From positions 433,334-497,333 of the forward strand of contig QHVT01000004.1 in NCBI GenBank assembly GCA_003223645.1: a DNA stretch of 64,000 nucleotides, written 5' to 3'. Shown here piece by piece: positions 27,663 through 35,761 of this stretch. A program made the position numbers and the translations under genes. Source of the DNA: Acidobacteriota bacterium. Its GTDB lineage: Bacteria; Acidobacteriota; Thermoanaerobaculia; Gp7-AA8. Within the stretch, counting starts at the first letter, position 1, and each line of letters starts with the position of its first letter. The notes below the pieces were generated by a model that saw only the letters and a program-made list of their open reading frames with translations, was not told the origin of the DNA and did not search any database.

Positions 27663-29645
27663 ATGAAACCGGCGAGAGGCTATCGACGCAGCATCTGGCG
27701 TGTCGGCCCGCAGAGCACGTGGACGACCGTCCTGCCGGTGTTGTTCATCATCGTATCGCTGCTGTCGATGGTGATCCTGCCGCTCGTCGTGCGCAACAAG
27801 ACGGCGAAGATGCGCAACGAGATCTTCAAGGTCGCCATCCCCGCCGGACGCATCGCGAAACAGATTCAGATCCACCTTTCCGGGGAGCTGGACAAGATCA
27901 TCGGCTACCAGGTCACGGGACAGAAGCATTACGCGGCCGATTTCTATCGACTGGTCAACGAGGAAGAGGCGCGCCGCGCGGAGCTGATGCGTCTCCTTCC
28001 CGCGCTCAAGAACGACGACCTCGGGCAGCACCTCACCGCCGTCTTCGTGCAGACCAGCGCCTGGCACGATGCCGTGCGGCGCGGCGAGTTTCTCGACCGG
28101 CAGCTTCCGGCGGAAGTGTTTCTCGCGCGCCTGTTCGAAGCGCACGCCGTCTACGAGGCATCGCTGAAGGCCGCCTCGGAGCTCGAGATCGAACTGCAGG
28201 ACGTGACCGAGTCGCGCATGCAGCGCATCCGCGAAGCGGAGCGTCTCAATCTCTCGCTCACGATCGTGCTGACGCTCCTCGCGCTGACGTCGGCGATGCT
28301 CGTGGCCGGACTCGGACGGCAGATGCGCCTCCTCGCGAAGGAGGCGATGCAGCGCCGCCGCGATGCGGAGCGCGACGCGCGCGAGGCGAAGCTGGCGCGC
28401 GAAGCGGCGGAGCGCGAAGAGCGGCGCACGGCGTTTCTCGCGGCGGCGGCCGAGCAGCTTGCGGCGTCGCTCGACTACGAACAAACGATCGCGTCGCTGG
28501 CGCGCCTCATCGTGCCGAACCTCGCGGAGATGTGCGTCGTCGACATGACCGACGCCGAAGGCGCGCTGCGACGAGCGGCCGTCGCACATCGCAATCCGGA
28601 AGACGAAACGGTGCTCGCGCCGATGGTCGGAAGAGTGCGGCACGACATTCCCGAGCCGCTGATCCGCATCATCCGCTCGGGCGAGCCGGCGCTCGTCGGC
28701 GCGACGTCGCCGCTCTTCGAGTACATCACCGGACAAGCCGAAGGCGGCACGCGCACGCTGGTGTTCCTGCCGCTGGTGAGCCGCGGACAAACGATCGGCG
28801 TCGTCTCCGCTGTCTCCGCGGCGCAGAAGCCGTTCACGACCGACGACCTTCCGCTGTTTCTCGATCTCTCGCGGCGCGCGTCGCTGGCGATCGACAATGC
28901 GCGGCTCTATCTCGAATCGCAGCAGGCCGTGCGCGCGCGCGAAGAAGTGCTCGCGGTCGTGTCGCACGATCTGCGCAATCCGCTGAGCGCGATCACGCTC
29001 GGCGCGTCATTGCTCTTGATGTCGAAGAGTCTTTCAGACGAAGACCGCGAGCAGGTCGAGACGATGCAGGTGTCGGCGGAGCGGATGGCGCGGCTCATCG
29101 CCGATCTCCTCGATGTCACCCGGCTCGAAGGCGGCAAGCGATTGCCGATCGAGCCGGCGCCGGTACCGGTCGCGGAGCTGCTCGACGAGGCGCGGGAGAT
29201 TTTCCGCGCGCAGGCCGCGGTGGCGAGCGTGTCGATCGACAGCAACTGCGGGGAGCGCGTCGACGCGGTGTTCGCCGATCATCACCGCGTGATGCAGGTG
29301 CTGTCGAACCTGATCGGCAACTCGCTGAAGTTCACGCCGCCCGGCGGCACGATCCGCGTCTGCGCGGAGCCGCACGATGACGGAGTGCTGTTCATGATCG
29401 CGGACACGGGACCGGGCATTCCGAAGGAACACCTCAGCCACATCTTCACTCCCTACTGGCAAGCAAAACGCGCCGAGCGTCTCGGCGCCGGCCTCGGTCT
29501 TCCGATCGCGCGCGGCATCGTCGAAGCGCACGGCGGACGCATTTGGGCGGAGAGCGAGCCGGGTGAGGGAACGCGTTTCTACTTCACGCTTCCGGCCGCG
29601 AATATCCCCGTCAAGTCGACGGAGGAATCTGCAGCACGGAACTGA
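27663..29645 (+). CDS. Membrane sensor histidine kinase with GAF domain
   Basis: A 660-residue kinase. Transmembrane helices are at ~22-43 and ~195-218, bounding a helical periplasmic sensor (~150 residues, four-helix-bundle look). A charged coiled coil follows to ~260, then a GAF domain (LARLIVPNLAEMCVVDM ... LVFLPLVSRGQTIGVVSAVSA). HisKA has the phospho-acceptor His near residue 434 in VVSHDLRNPLSAI. HATPase_c has NLIGNSLKFTPPGG, DTGPGIP and GLGLPIARGIVEAHGG. No response regulator is adjacent; instead two paralogous PilZ genes flank it on the opposite strand, the second overlapping its last 35 bp. Confidence 0.92.
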   Translation: MKPARGYRRSIWRVGPQSTWTTVLPVLFIIVSLLSMVILPLVVRNKTAKMRNEIFKVAIPAGRIAKQIQIHLSGELDKIIGYQVTGQKHYAADFYRLVNEEEARRAELMRLLPALKNDDLGQHLTAVFVQTSAWHDAVRRGEFLDRQLPAEVFLARLFEAHAVYEASLKAASELEIELQDVTESRMQRIREAERLNLSLTIVLTLLALTSAMLVAGLGRQMRLLAKEAMQRRRDAERDAREAKLAREAAEREERRTAFLAAAAEQLAASLDYEQTIASLARLIVPNLAEMCVVDMTDAEGALRRAAVAHRNPEDETVLAPMVGRVRHDIPEPLIRIIRSGEPALVGATSPLFEYITGQAEGGTRTLVFLPLVSRGQTIGVVSAVSAAQKPFTTDDLPLFLDLSRRASLAIDNARLYLESQQAVRAREEVLAVVSHDLRNPLSAITLGASLLLMSKSLSDEDREQVETMQVSAERMARLIADLLDVTRLEGGKRLPIEPAPVPVAELLDEAREIFRAQAAVASVSIDSNCGERVDAVFADHHRVMQVLSNLIGNSLKFTPPGGTIRVCAEPHDDGVLFMIADTGPGIPKEHLSHIFTPYWQAKRAERLGAGLGLPIARGIVEAHGGRIWAESEPGEGTRFYFTLPAANIPVKSTEESAARN

Positions 29646-30237
29646 CGCTGAGCTCTGCGAAGAGCCGGATGAGCCGCCGTCCCTCTTCGTCGGACGCTTC
29701 GTAGACTTCACACAGGCGGCGCATCTCTTCGACGTCTTCGCCGCGTGCGACCGTGAATCCGACCGACGGCTGCTCCGGCAAAAACACGTGCCGCCGTTTC
29801 CATCCGGCGTCTTCGAAGCGATAGCTGATGAATTGCGCGTCGGTGCCGCGCACGGTCTTGTCGCCGTCGACGAGCCGCCGCACTTTCATCTTCGTCGCCG
29901 AGTCGTCGTAGCGCCGCGCGAACTCCTGCGTCACCAGCTGCGCGAGCAGCGAGCGCAGACGCTCGCCGGAGTCTTCGAGCGCGGCGATGAAGCGGAGGCC
30001 GGACGCGCCGTTGACCGAGCGCACGACTTCACAGCGCATCGCGACCGATTCACCGCCGGACGTGAATCGCAAATCGCCGCGATCCGATGCCAGCGGCTCG
30101 TTGTGATGCACGCGCGCGCCGAGGATTCCGACCTCCTGGATCGCGACGGGAACGGAGCCGAACATGCCTTGAATCGGCGACGCCAGATGCAGGCGCTGAA
30201 ACTCGCGCCGCTCGTCGCCCCGCGTAGAAGACTGCAT
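29611..30237 (-). CDS. PilZ-domain protein with a conserved C-terminal extension (paralogue 2)
   Basis: A 208-residue protein starting at ATG 30237 (MQSSTRGDERREFQRLHLAS). PilZ features: RRxFQR, IQEVGILGARVHH and GLRFIAAL. The C-terminal block (FISYRFEDAGWKRR, QPSVGFTVARGEDVEEMRRL, CEVYEASDEEGRRLIRLFAE) matches the end of the 26947-27597 protein nearly position by position. The frame is open upstream to 30402, but that part is low-complexity repeat (AKPPTAKPPT) and is not included. It converges on the histidine kinase, overlapping it by 35 bp. Confidence 0.75.
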   Translation of the reverse strand: MQSSTRGDERREFQRLHLASPIQGMFGSVPVAIQEVGILGARVHHNEPLASDRGDLRFTSGGESVAMRCEVVRSVNGASGLRFIAALEDSGERLRSLLAQLVTQEFARRYDDSATKMKVRRLVDGDKTVRGTDAQFISYRFEDAGWKRRHVFLPEQPSVGFTVARGEDVEEMRRLCEVYEASDEEGRRLIRLFAELSVSSVLQIPPST

Positions 30238-30244
30238 GCGGGGA

Positions 30245-30405
30245 TTGTACAGGGGCTGCGCTGTTGGCGGCTTCGCCGTTGGCGGCTTCGCTGTTGGCGG
30301 CTTCGCGGATGGCGGATGGCAGCTTCGCTGATGGCGATGGTGGCCCGAACTAACGTTGCCATCGGCGCAGCCGCCATCCGCCATCAGCGAAGCCGCCATC
30401 ACGCG
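30245..30405. repeat. GGCGGATGGCAG-type repeat cluster, locus 1
   Basis: A run of short direct repeats (GTTGGCGGCTTCGC three times) is followed by inverted arms, GATGGCGGATGGCAGCTTCG and GCGAAGCCGCCATC with GCCATCCGCCATCAGC between. The same motif family is seen at 39057-39121 and 50110-50268. It lies between the PilZ gene and the lytic transglycosylase gene. Confidence 0.75.
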
Positions 30406-30411
30406 CAGCGT

Positions 30412-31074
30412 TCAGTGCGCAGTGTCCGGACGGATCCGCATCATCGCCAAGTATCCGTTCTGCACTCGCTGGCGATAGCGGCTCGCTCGCGCGTGGACTT
30501 TGTCGACGTACTGCTCGGTCTCGTCGATCGACGGGACGCAGTTGCAGCGCTCGACTTTCCCTTCGCCGGCGTTGTACGCGGCGAGGGCGATGCGCTCGTT
30601 CTCGAAGCGATTGAGGAGGTAGCGGAAGTAGCGCGTGCCGGCGGCGATGTTCTCGGCGGGGTCGAAGACGTTGGCGAGTCCGAGGTCGCGCGCGGTCTCG
30701 GGGACGATCTGCATCAAGCCCTGCGCGCTGCGATGCGACACGAGGCTGGGACGGAAATCGGATTCGGTGTGCACCATCGCGGCGACGAGCTCCGGCGCGA
30801 GTCCGTTCTTGCGCGCCTCGCGATAGATGATCGAGCCGTACGGCACGTGCGCGCGGAAGAACTGTTCTTTGAACGAATCGACCGTCACGGCCTGTTGGAC
30901 GGTCAGCGCGGAGAGAAACTGCTCGCTCATCGAAGGCGTCGTGAAGACCGGCATGTTGCTCTGTTGCTCGCGCGGTTTTTCCGCTTTGTGAATCTGCCTG
31001 ACCGGGTGCAGCGGGATGTCGGTGGAGTACGCGAACGGCACGATCGCCAGAACGGTGGTGCAGCGCAGGATCAT
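30412..31074 (-). CDS. Lytic transglycosylase, SLT family
   Basis: A 220-residue protein. The start at ATG 31074 puts a signal-like segment (MILRCTTVLAIVPFAYS) at the N-terminus; the frame stays open to 31245 but the extra 57 residues are Arg-rich and implausible. The SLT/goose-lysozyme-like core shows LAPELVAAMVHTESDFRPSL (catalytic Glu in HTES), SAQGLMQIVPETARDLG, NIAAGTRYFRYLL and ALAAYNAGEGKVER. It cleaves peptidoglycan with 1,6-anhydro-MurNAc formation in the periplasm. The next gene upstream on the same strand is the peptidoglycan glycosyltransferase MtgA. Confidence 0.88.
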   Translation of the reverse strand: MILRCTTVLAIVPFAYSTDIPLHPVRQIHKAEKPREQQSNMPVFTTPSMSEQFLSALTVQQAVTVDSFKEQFFRAHVPYGSIIYREARKNGLAPELVAAMVHTESDFRPSLVSHRSAQGLMQIVPETARDLGLANVFDPAENIAAGTRYFRYLLNRFENERIALAAYNAGEGKVERCNCVPSIDETEQYVDKVHARASRYRQRVQNGYLAMMRIRPDTAH

Positions 31075-31264
31075 GCGCACCGTGCGATCCCAGCGTTGCC
31101 GCCTGTGCGCGTGTCGCTGGCAATCGCAGATAATCCGGAAATCGGATCCCGTCACACGCGCCCGCGATGTTGTTCGTTGCAAATGCGTCACGACATCGAG
31201 CCGCAAGGGCAAGATGCGGACCAATCCGGTTTGCATGTAGCGCAAAACAGCGGCGTGTCGCCGG

Positions 31265-32170
31265 CTAAGAGTTTGTCGTGTCGCCAGTTGTGGTCGTTGT
31301 GACTGTATCTGTCGAAACCGTGTCGGTCGCGACCGTATCGCTCGTATCGGTCGTGTCGGTCGTCGCGGTGTCCGGCGGAGGAAGGTCGGTGTCCGTCACC
31401 GGCGCCGTCGTCGTCGCGGTGTCGAGCGCCGTCGTGGTCGCGGTTTCCGGCTCCGGCTTTTTCTCGGCAAGTACTTGGCGTTCGAACAAGTAGCCCCAGC
31501 GACGCAAGCGGGAAAGAATCATGCGCTGACGCCAGCGCAATCGCTTGTTCGGATTTCCCGGAATCATCAAGCGTGGATTGGGAAGGCATCCCGCGAGCAG
31601 CGCGGCTTGCGCGGGCGTTAGCGCGGACGCCGATTCGTGAAAGTAGTAACGCGCGCCTGCTTCCGCGCCGTACACGCGCTCGCCCAATTCCACGACGTTG
31701 AGGTAGATCTCGAGGATGCGCTTCTTCGTCAGATGTTTTTCGAGCGCGCGCGCGATGAAGTACTCCTTGATCTTGCGGATCGGATTGCGCGAGGGCGAGA
31801 GATAGAGGTTCTTTGCGAGCTGCTGCGTGATCGTCGAGCCGCCCGCCGAAACTTTCTTCCGCTTCCAGTTGCGCTCGAACGCTTCCTTCATCGCGTCGAC
31901 GTCCACGCCTTTGTGCTCGTAGAACGAATCGTCTTCCGCGACGAGCACCGCGCGGCGCAAATACGGCGAGATGCGGCCGTACGGCACCCACGTCCACTGC
32001 AGCTCGTCGCTCTGGCCGTTCGCGCGCAGCTGTTTCTTGCGCTGCTCCATGAACGCGGTCGTCTTCGGCGGCTCTTTCGCGAGCGCCGACACGTCGGGAA
32101 ACGTGAAGATCTCGTACGCCAGCCACAGCAACACGGCGACGACCAGGAGCAGGAAGATCTTTTTCAGCAC
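31265..32170 (-). CDS. mtgA: Monofunctional peptidoglycan glycosyltransferase with Thr/Asp-rich tail
   Basis: A 301-residue inner-membrane enzyme. An N-terminal helix (LKKIFLLLVVAVLLWLAYEI) precedes the GT51 domain: AVLVAEDDSFYEHKGVD (catalytic Glu), SAGGSTITQQLAKNLYLSPS, KRILEIYLNVVELGERVYGAEAGARYYF (second Glu) and AALLAGCLPNPR. It polymerises lipid II glycan strands. The last ~60 residues are an almost pure Thr/Asp/Ala/Val tail (TATTTALDTA..., TDTTDTSDTVATDTVSTDTV) that normal MtgA lacks. It would be disordered, and given an N-in topology it is probably periplasmic. The coding DNA of the tail is made of GTGTCGGTC-like repeats. Confidence 0.9.
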   Translation of the reverse strand: MLKKIFLLLVVAVLLWLAYEIFTFPDVSALAKEPPKTTAFMEQRKKQLRANGQSDELQWTWVPYGRISPYLRRAVLVAEDDSFYEHKGVDVDAMKEAFERNWKRKKVSAGGSTITQQLAKNLYLSPSRNPIRKIKEYFIARALEKHLTKKRILEIYLNVVELGERVYGAEAGARYYFHESASALTPAQAALLAGCLPNPRLMIPGNPNKRLRWRQRMILSRLRRWGYLFERQVLAEKKPEPETATTTALDTATTTAPVTDTDLPPPDTATTDTTDTSDTVATDTVSTDTVTTTTTGDTTNS

Positions 32171-32191
32171 GGCGGAGTTAGACTACATCAC

Positions 32192-32797
32192 ATGAAACGG
32201 GTTCTCCTCGCCGCGTCGCTGCTCCTCGTTGCAAGCTCTGCGTTTGCGTTCAATCCGAAGGCGCAGTCGCCGGTCGCATCCGACTCGCCGCGCGTCGGCG
32301 TGCTGCGGATGTCCGAGCAGTACGAGCACGCGGAAGGCTCCGTCGCGCGCATGGTCGTGCGCTATCTGCGCGACGAGCTGCGCTCGCGCGGAATCGATGC
32401 GTACGACACCGGGCTGACGTACGAAGAAGTCGCGAACGGCAAAGGCGACCAGGCCGACTATTACGTCGAGATCATCGGCACCGATGCCGACAGCATTTCG
32501 TACGCGGGCCTCGACGTCGGCAGCTGGGACGCCGGCGTCTCCGTCGATCTCGTCGTGTCGCACGTCGCCGGCGAGCTGCGTCTCTACGACGGCAGCACCG
32601 GAAAACTCGTCATCAGCGAAAACCTGAAGAAGCGCAAGCACACCCTCATGCCGACCTCCGTCTACCTCGGCGGCTCGCGCGTCTTCGCCGCGCTGACCGT
32701 GCCGTTCGTGCAGCACGCGCAGATGAAGTCGGTCACGCGCTCGGCCGCGCGCGACGCGGCGCAGGTGGTCGTCGCGGCGCTGCAGCCGCACGAATGA
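32192..32797 (+). CDS. Secreted hypothetical protein
   Basis: The 201-residue protein starts at ATG 32192 with a signal peptide (MKRVLLAASLLLVASSAFAF). The mature part has a helix with EGSVARMVVRYLRDELRSRGI, then alternating strands (DYYVEIIGTDADSISYAGLD, VSVDLVVSHVAGELRLYDGS, GKLVISENLKKRKHTLMP). It resembles periplasmic proteins with a lipoprotein-like (LptE/GNA1162-type) fold, but I do not assign a family. The open frame extends upstream to 31637 only as a shadow of mtgA. Divergent from mtgA, 21 bp apart. Confidence 0.7.
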   Translation: MKRVLLAASLLLVASSAFAFNPKAQSPVASDSPRVGVLRMSEQYEHAEGSVARMVVRYLRDELRSRGIDAYDTGLTYEEVANGKGDQADYYVEIIGTDADSISYAGLDVGSWDAGVSVDLVVSHVAGELRLYDGSTGKLVISENLKKRKHTLMPTSVYLGGSRVFAALTVPFVQHAQMKSVTRSAARDAAQVVVAALQPHE

Positions 32798-32802
32798 CCT
32801 CC

Positions 32803-32941
32803 AGTTTATCCCTCGCGAAGACGAGGGATCTCCCGTCTGCACCGCGTCAAGCGTGTGATGCATCGCGGTGCCGCCGGTCGCGCATGACTCACCCTCTTCG
32901 CGGTGCCACCGGAGATGCCTCGTCTTCGCGAGGCATAAACT
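32803..32941. repeat. Large inverted-repeat element (AGTTTAT...ATAAACT), copy 1
   Basis: The ends AGTTTATCCCTCG and CGAGGCATAAACT are inverted. Each arm contains its own hairpin: CCCTCG-CGAAGA-CGAGGG on the left, and GCCTCG-CGAAGA-CGAGGC as the complement of the right. The change at the stem end is base-pair preserving. Inner GCACCG/CGGTGC segments also pair. It is 139 bp long and sits 9 bp upstream of cutA. Confidence 0.85.
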
Positions 32942-32949
32942 AAGAGGCA

Positions 32950-33264
32950 ATGAAATTCGCCCTCGTGCTCACGACCGTGGGCGCGGACTTCAACGCGCGC
33001 GAGCTCGCGCACACCCTCGTCGAATTGCGCCTCGCCGCGTGCGTGAACATCGTTCCCGCCGTGCAGTCGATTTATCGATGGGAAGGCAGCGTGACCGAAG
33101 ACGGCGAACAGCTGCTCATCATCAAGACCGCCGAGGATCGCATTGCGCCGCTGCGTGAAGAGCTGATGCGGCGGCATCCGTACTCCGTGCCGGAGTTCGT
33201 CGTGCTGCGGGTCGGCGAGACGTCGGATTCATACGGCGCGTGGCTCCTGGAATCGCTTTCGTAA
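32950..33264 (+). CDS. cutA: CutA1 divalent-cation tolerance protein
   Basis: A 104-residue protein matching CutA1 along its length: FALVLTTVGADFNARELAHTLVELRLAACVNIVPAVQSIYRWEG, then EQLLIIKTAEDRIAPLREELMRRHPYSVPEFVVLRV and SYGAWL at the end. CutA1 forms a very stable ferredoxin-like trimer linked to metal tolerance, with a debated role. The start at ATG 32950 lies 8 bp after the 139-bp inverted element, whose end supplies only a weak AGAGG ribosome site. Confidence 0.95.
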   Translation: MKFALVLTTVGADFNARELAHTLVELRLAACVNIVPAVQSIYRWEGSVTEDGEQLLIIKTAEDRIAPLREELMRRHPYSVPEFVVLRVGETSDSYGAWLLESLS

Positions 33265-33300
33265 CCGGTGACGCGTCCCCTCACCAGGCGCTTGCCGAGA

Positions 33301-33350
33301 AGAGCGGGCATCCTGCCCGCCTCCCGGGGGCGGGCGGGACGCCCGCTCTC
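33301..33350. repeat. REPIN-like double hairpin (AGAGCGGGC family)
   Basis: AGAGCGGGCATCCTGCCCGC, a CTCCCGGGGG spacer, then GCGGGCGGGACGCCCGCTCT. It contains two hairpins and an overall inverted symmetry. It lies between the convergent cutA and YfhO genes and could act as a bidirectional terminator-like structure, though no T-run is present. Confidence 0.75.
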
Positions 33351-33379
33351 CTCCGTGCGGGGAAGGTGCCCGAAGGGCG

Positions 33380-35575
33380 TTACAACGCGAATCGCTTTCG
33401 TAGCGCGGCGTAAATCGCGAGCGCGATGAGCGCGGCGAGCGTGATGTTGCGGCCGCGCGTGAACGACTCCGGCAGGTAGACGAGGCGCACGCGGTGGCGG
33501 CCGGCGGGAACGTGCACGCCGAGGAACGCGTGATTCGCGAAATGCGGCTGCACGCGATGATTGTCGATGTACGCGCGCCACCCTTTCCACGCGGTCTGCG
33601 AGATCACGACCCATCCGGCGCCTTGCATGTCGGCGTCGAGATCGATGTCGAGTCCCTTGCGCTGAAACGCGACGCGTCCCGGTCCGTTGCCGGCGTCCTG
33701 CGGCGGAGTCTCCGGCGCTTCGATCCACGCGACCTGCGAGAAGTCGGTCGCGCTCTTCATCGCCTCGAGCACGGCGTGTCCGTCGCGCTCGTAGCGGACG
33801 CGCGGCGGTACGAACGCGCGCGGCAGCGCGTGCGGGTTTTCGATCACGCGCGTGCCGTCGAGGACGTGGCGCACGCCGAGGAACGAGACGAACGGCTTCG
33901 ACGGATCTTCGATCATGTTGAACCACGCGGCGAGCGGCGTGGACCACAGCGGATACGTCTCGTGCAGACGCTTGAACGTCATCGCCTCGTAGCCGCGCAC
34001 GTCTTCGAGCTCGTACATCGCGGACGTGTTGGCGATGAGCGTGAAGCCGGCGCCGGCGATGCGCTCGCCTTTCGGAATGTTCGCGCGGATCGGCGGATAG
34101 AACATCGACGTTGGCAACGACGGATAGATGCCGCCGTCGACGATCACGCGCTGCACGAGGATGAGCGCGAAGATCGCGATCGCGGTGAAGCGCCAGCGCG
34201 TCATCAGCAGCACGGCAATGATCGCGAGCGGCAGCAGTTCGGCGAGCATCAGCGCGCGGACGTTCGTCACGAGCATCGCGATGGTGAGCGCGGCGCCGGT
34301 AATGATCACCGCGATTACTACGCGAGGATGTTCCGTTGCTGTCGAAGCGAGCATTGCGACCGCGAACACTGCGACGTACGCGAAGCGCTCGTTGATCGCG
34401 ATATTGAAGAGCGGCATCGCGTGCAGCGCATGCGCGAACGGCCAACTGCCGCACGTCAGAAAAATCGAAACGACCGCCGTGACGAAGTAGAACCACGTTT
34501 CCGCGCGTCGCGGCGCGACGAGGAGCGCGCCGATGGCGAGCGCGAACGCGACGGAGCCGGCGCGCGCGGAAAGCGGGTCCCAGCGCGGCACGGTCGAGCC
34601 GCGCCACGGCAGGCCGTCGAAGGCCGGCAGAAACGTGCGGCCGAAGCGGTGCAGTTGGGTGTCGCGATTCGCGAGCTTGTCGTAGGAAGTGTGCGCGTAC
34701 AACTTCGAGCGCACTTCGTGCTCGATGGTCTGCGTGCCCGCTTCCGCAAACGGCAAAAGGTAGATCGCGGTCAGCGCCAGCGCGATGATTCCGGCGACGA
34801 TCGCCGACGCGATCACGCGCACGACGTGTTTGCGTGTGACGCAAATCTCGAACACGCCGTAGGCGACGCCGAAGGCGACGACGTGCAGGATCGACTCGGG
34901 ATGTCCGGCCACGATCTCGAGCACGAGCGCGACCAGCAGCACGCCCCATTTGCGCGCGTGCACGACGCGATGCACGCCGAAGAGGACGAGCGGCAACAGC
35001 GCCCATGCGCGTCCGAGGGGCCAGCCGACGAAGAACGTGATCATGCCGCTGCACGTGTAGATCGCGGCCGCGATCAGCGACGCGATCTCACCGCGGCCGC
35101 ACGCCCGCGCGAACGCGTACGTGAAAAACGCGGCGAGAAAAAACGTGAGGCTCGCGCCGAACGTGATCGCGTGCGGCAGCGGCAGCACGAGCGCGATCCA
35201 TTGAAACGGATCGTAGACGGCCGGCTGGGCGGCGGCGGCGAGAATGTCGCCGCAGAGGATGAACGGGTTCCACAGCGGCCACTGCCGCTGCGCCAGCGCG
35301 TAGCGGACCGCCTTCTGCCACGGAATGATCTGGCACCAGAGATCGGACAGCGCGATGTCGTGCGGCACGATGCCCGGTTGCTGCGATGCGAGCGGCTCGT
35401 ACGCGAACGCGAGATCGACCGGCGCGTACACGCGTCCCGTGAACAGCGCGCGTCCGGTGAAAAGCATCGGCAGCAGAATCAGGACGAGCGCGACCGCCGG
35501 AGCGATGCGCTGGAGGAAGCGCGACCAGAGCGCGATCAGCGCGATGCACACGATCAGATACAGGAGGAGGGACAT
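33380..35575 (-). CDS. YfhO-family membrane protein (paralogue 1)
   Basis: A 731-residue protein with about 12-13 transmembrane helices. YfhO/GT-C-like blocks: FTGRALFTGRVYAPVDLAFAYEPL in the first periplasmic loop, [42 protein letters not shown] (the conserved 'PLWNPxxxxGxPLxA' region), VLEIVAGHPESILH, and a C-terminal periplasmic domain ending [36 protein letters not shown]. YfhO proteins are linked to lipoteichoic-acid glycosylation in Firmicutes; the function here is unknown. It is about 30-40% similar by eye to 37166-39607. The next gene upstream is divergent, with a 138-bp repeat between. Confidence 0.88.
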   Translation of the reverse strand: MSLLLYLIVCIALIALWSRFLQRIAPAVALVLILLPMLFTGRALFTGRVYAPVDLAFAYEPLASQQPGIVPHDIALSDLWCQIIPWQKAVRYALAQRQWPLWNPFILCGDILAAAAQPAVYDPFQWIALVLPLPHAITFGASLTFFLAAFFTYAFARACGRGEIASLIAAAIYTCSGMITFFVGWPLGRAWALLPLVLFGVHRVVHARKWGVLLVALVLEIVAGHPESILHVVAFGVAYGVFEICVTRKHVVRVIASAIVAGIIALALTAIYLLPFAEAGTQTIEHEVRSKLYAHTSYDKLANRDTQLHRFGRTFLPAFDGLPWRGSTVPRWDPLSARAGSVAFALAIGALLVAPRRAETWFYFVTAVVSIFLTCGSWPFAHALHAMPLFNIAINERFAYVAVFAVAMLASTATEHPRVVIAVIITGAALTIAMLVTNVRALMLAELLPLAIIAVLLMTRWRFTAIAIFALILVQRVIVDGGIYPSLPTSMFYPPIRANIPKGERIAGAGFTLIANTSAMYELEDVRGYEAMTFKRLHETYPLWSTPLAAWFNMIEDPSKPFVSFLGVRHVLDGTRVIENPHALPRAFVPPRVRYERDGHAVLEAMKSATDFSQVAWIEAPETPPQDAGNGPGRVAFQRKGLDIDLDADMQGAGWVVISQTAWKGWRAYIDNHRVQPHFANHAFLGVHVPAGRHRVRLVYLPESFTRGRNITLAALIALAIYAALRKRFAL

Positions 35576-35590
35576 CTTCGGCCTTTTTTT

Positions 35591-35728
35591 AGTTTATCCC
35601 GCGCGCAGACGCGGGATCTCTGGTTACACCGCGGCTCGATTGCCCACAGACGAAGGCACGTGCATTCGCGTTTCGGATTGCCGGTGGCGGTGTAACCGGA
35701 GATCCCGCGTCTGCGCGCGGGATAAACT
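35591..35728. repeat. Large inverted-repeat element (AGTTTAT...ATAAACT), copy 2
   Basis: 138 bp with near-perfect inverted arms of ~40 bp (AGTTTATCCCGCGCGCAGAC start, GGTTACACCGC inner end). They are flanked by T-run (35584-35590) and A-run (35729-35737) extensions that continue the symmetry. Each arm has the hairpin CCCGCG-CGCAGA-CGCGGG. Relative to copy 1 (CCCTCG...CGAGGG) both sides of a base pair changed. It lies in the divergent promoter region of the YfhO and molybdoenzyme genes. Confidence 0.88.
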
Positions 35729-35761
35729 AAAAAAAAAGCGCGAGATAAACTGGGAAACGCA

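Noticed and set aside
31637-32191. N-terminal extension of the secreted protein at 32192
   Set aside because: It lies fully antisense to mtgA; a clean signal peptide begins at ATG 32192.
33072-35054. 660-codon minus-strand frame
   Set aside because: Out-of-frame overlap with YfhO paralogue 1 and cutA; Arg-rich, no membrane pattern.
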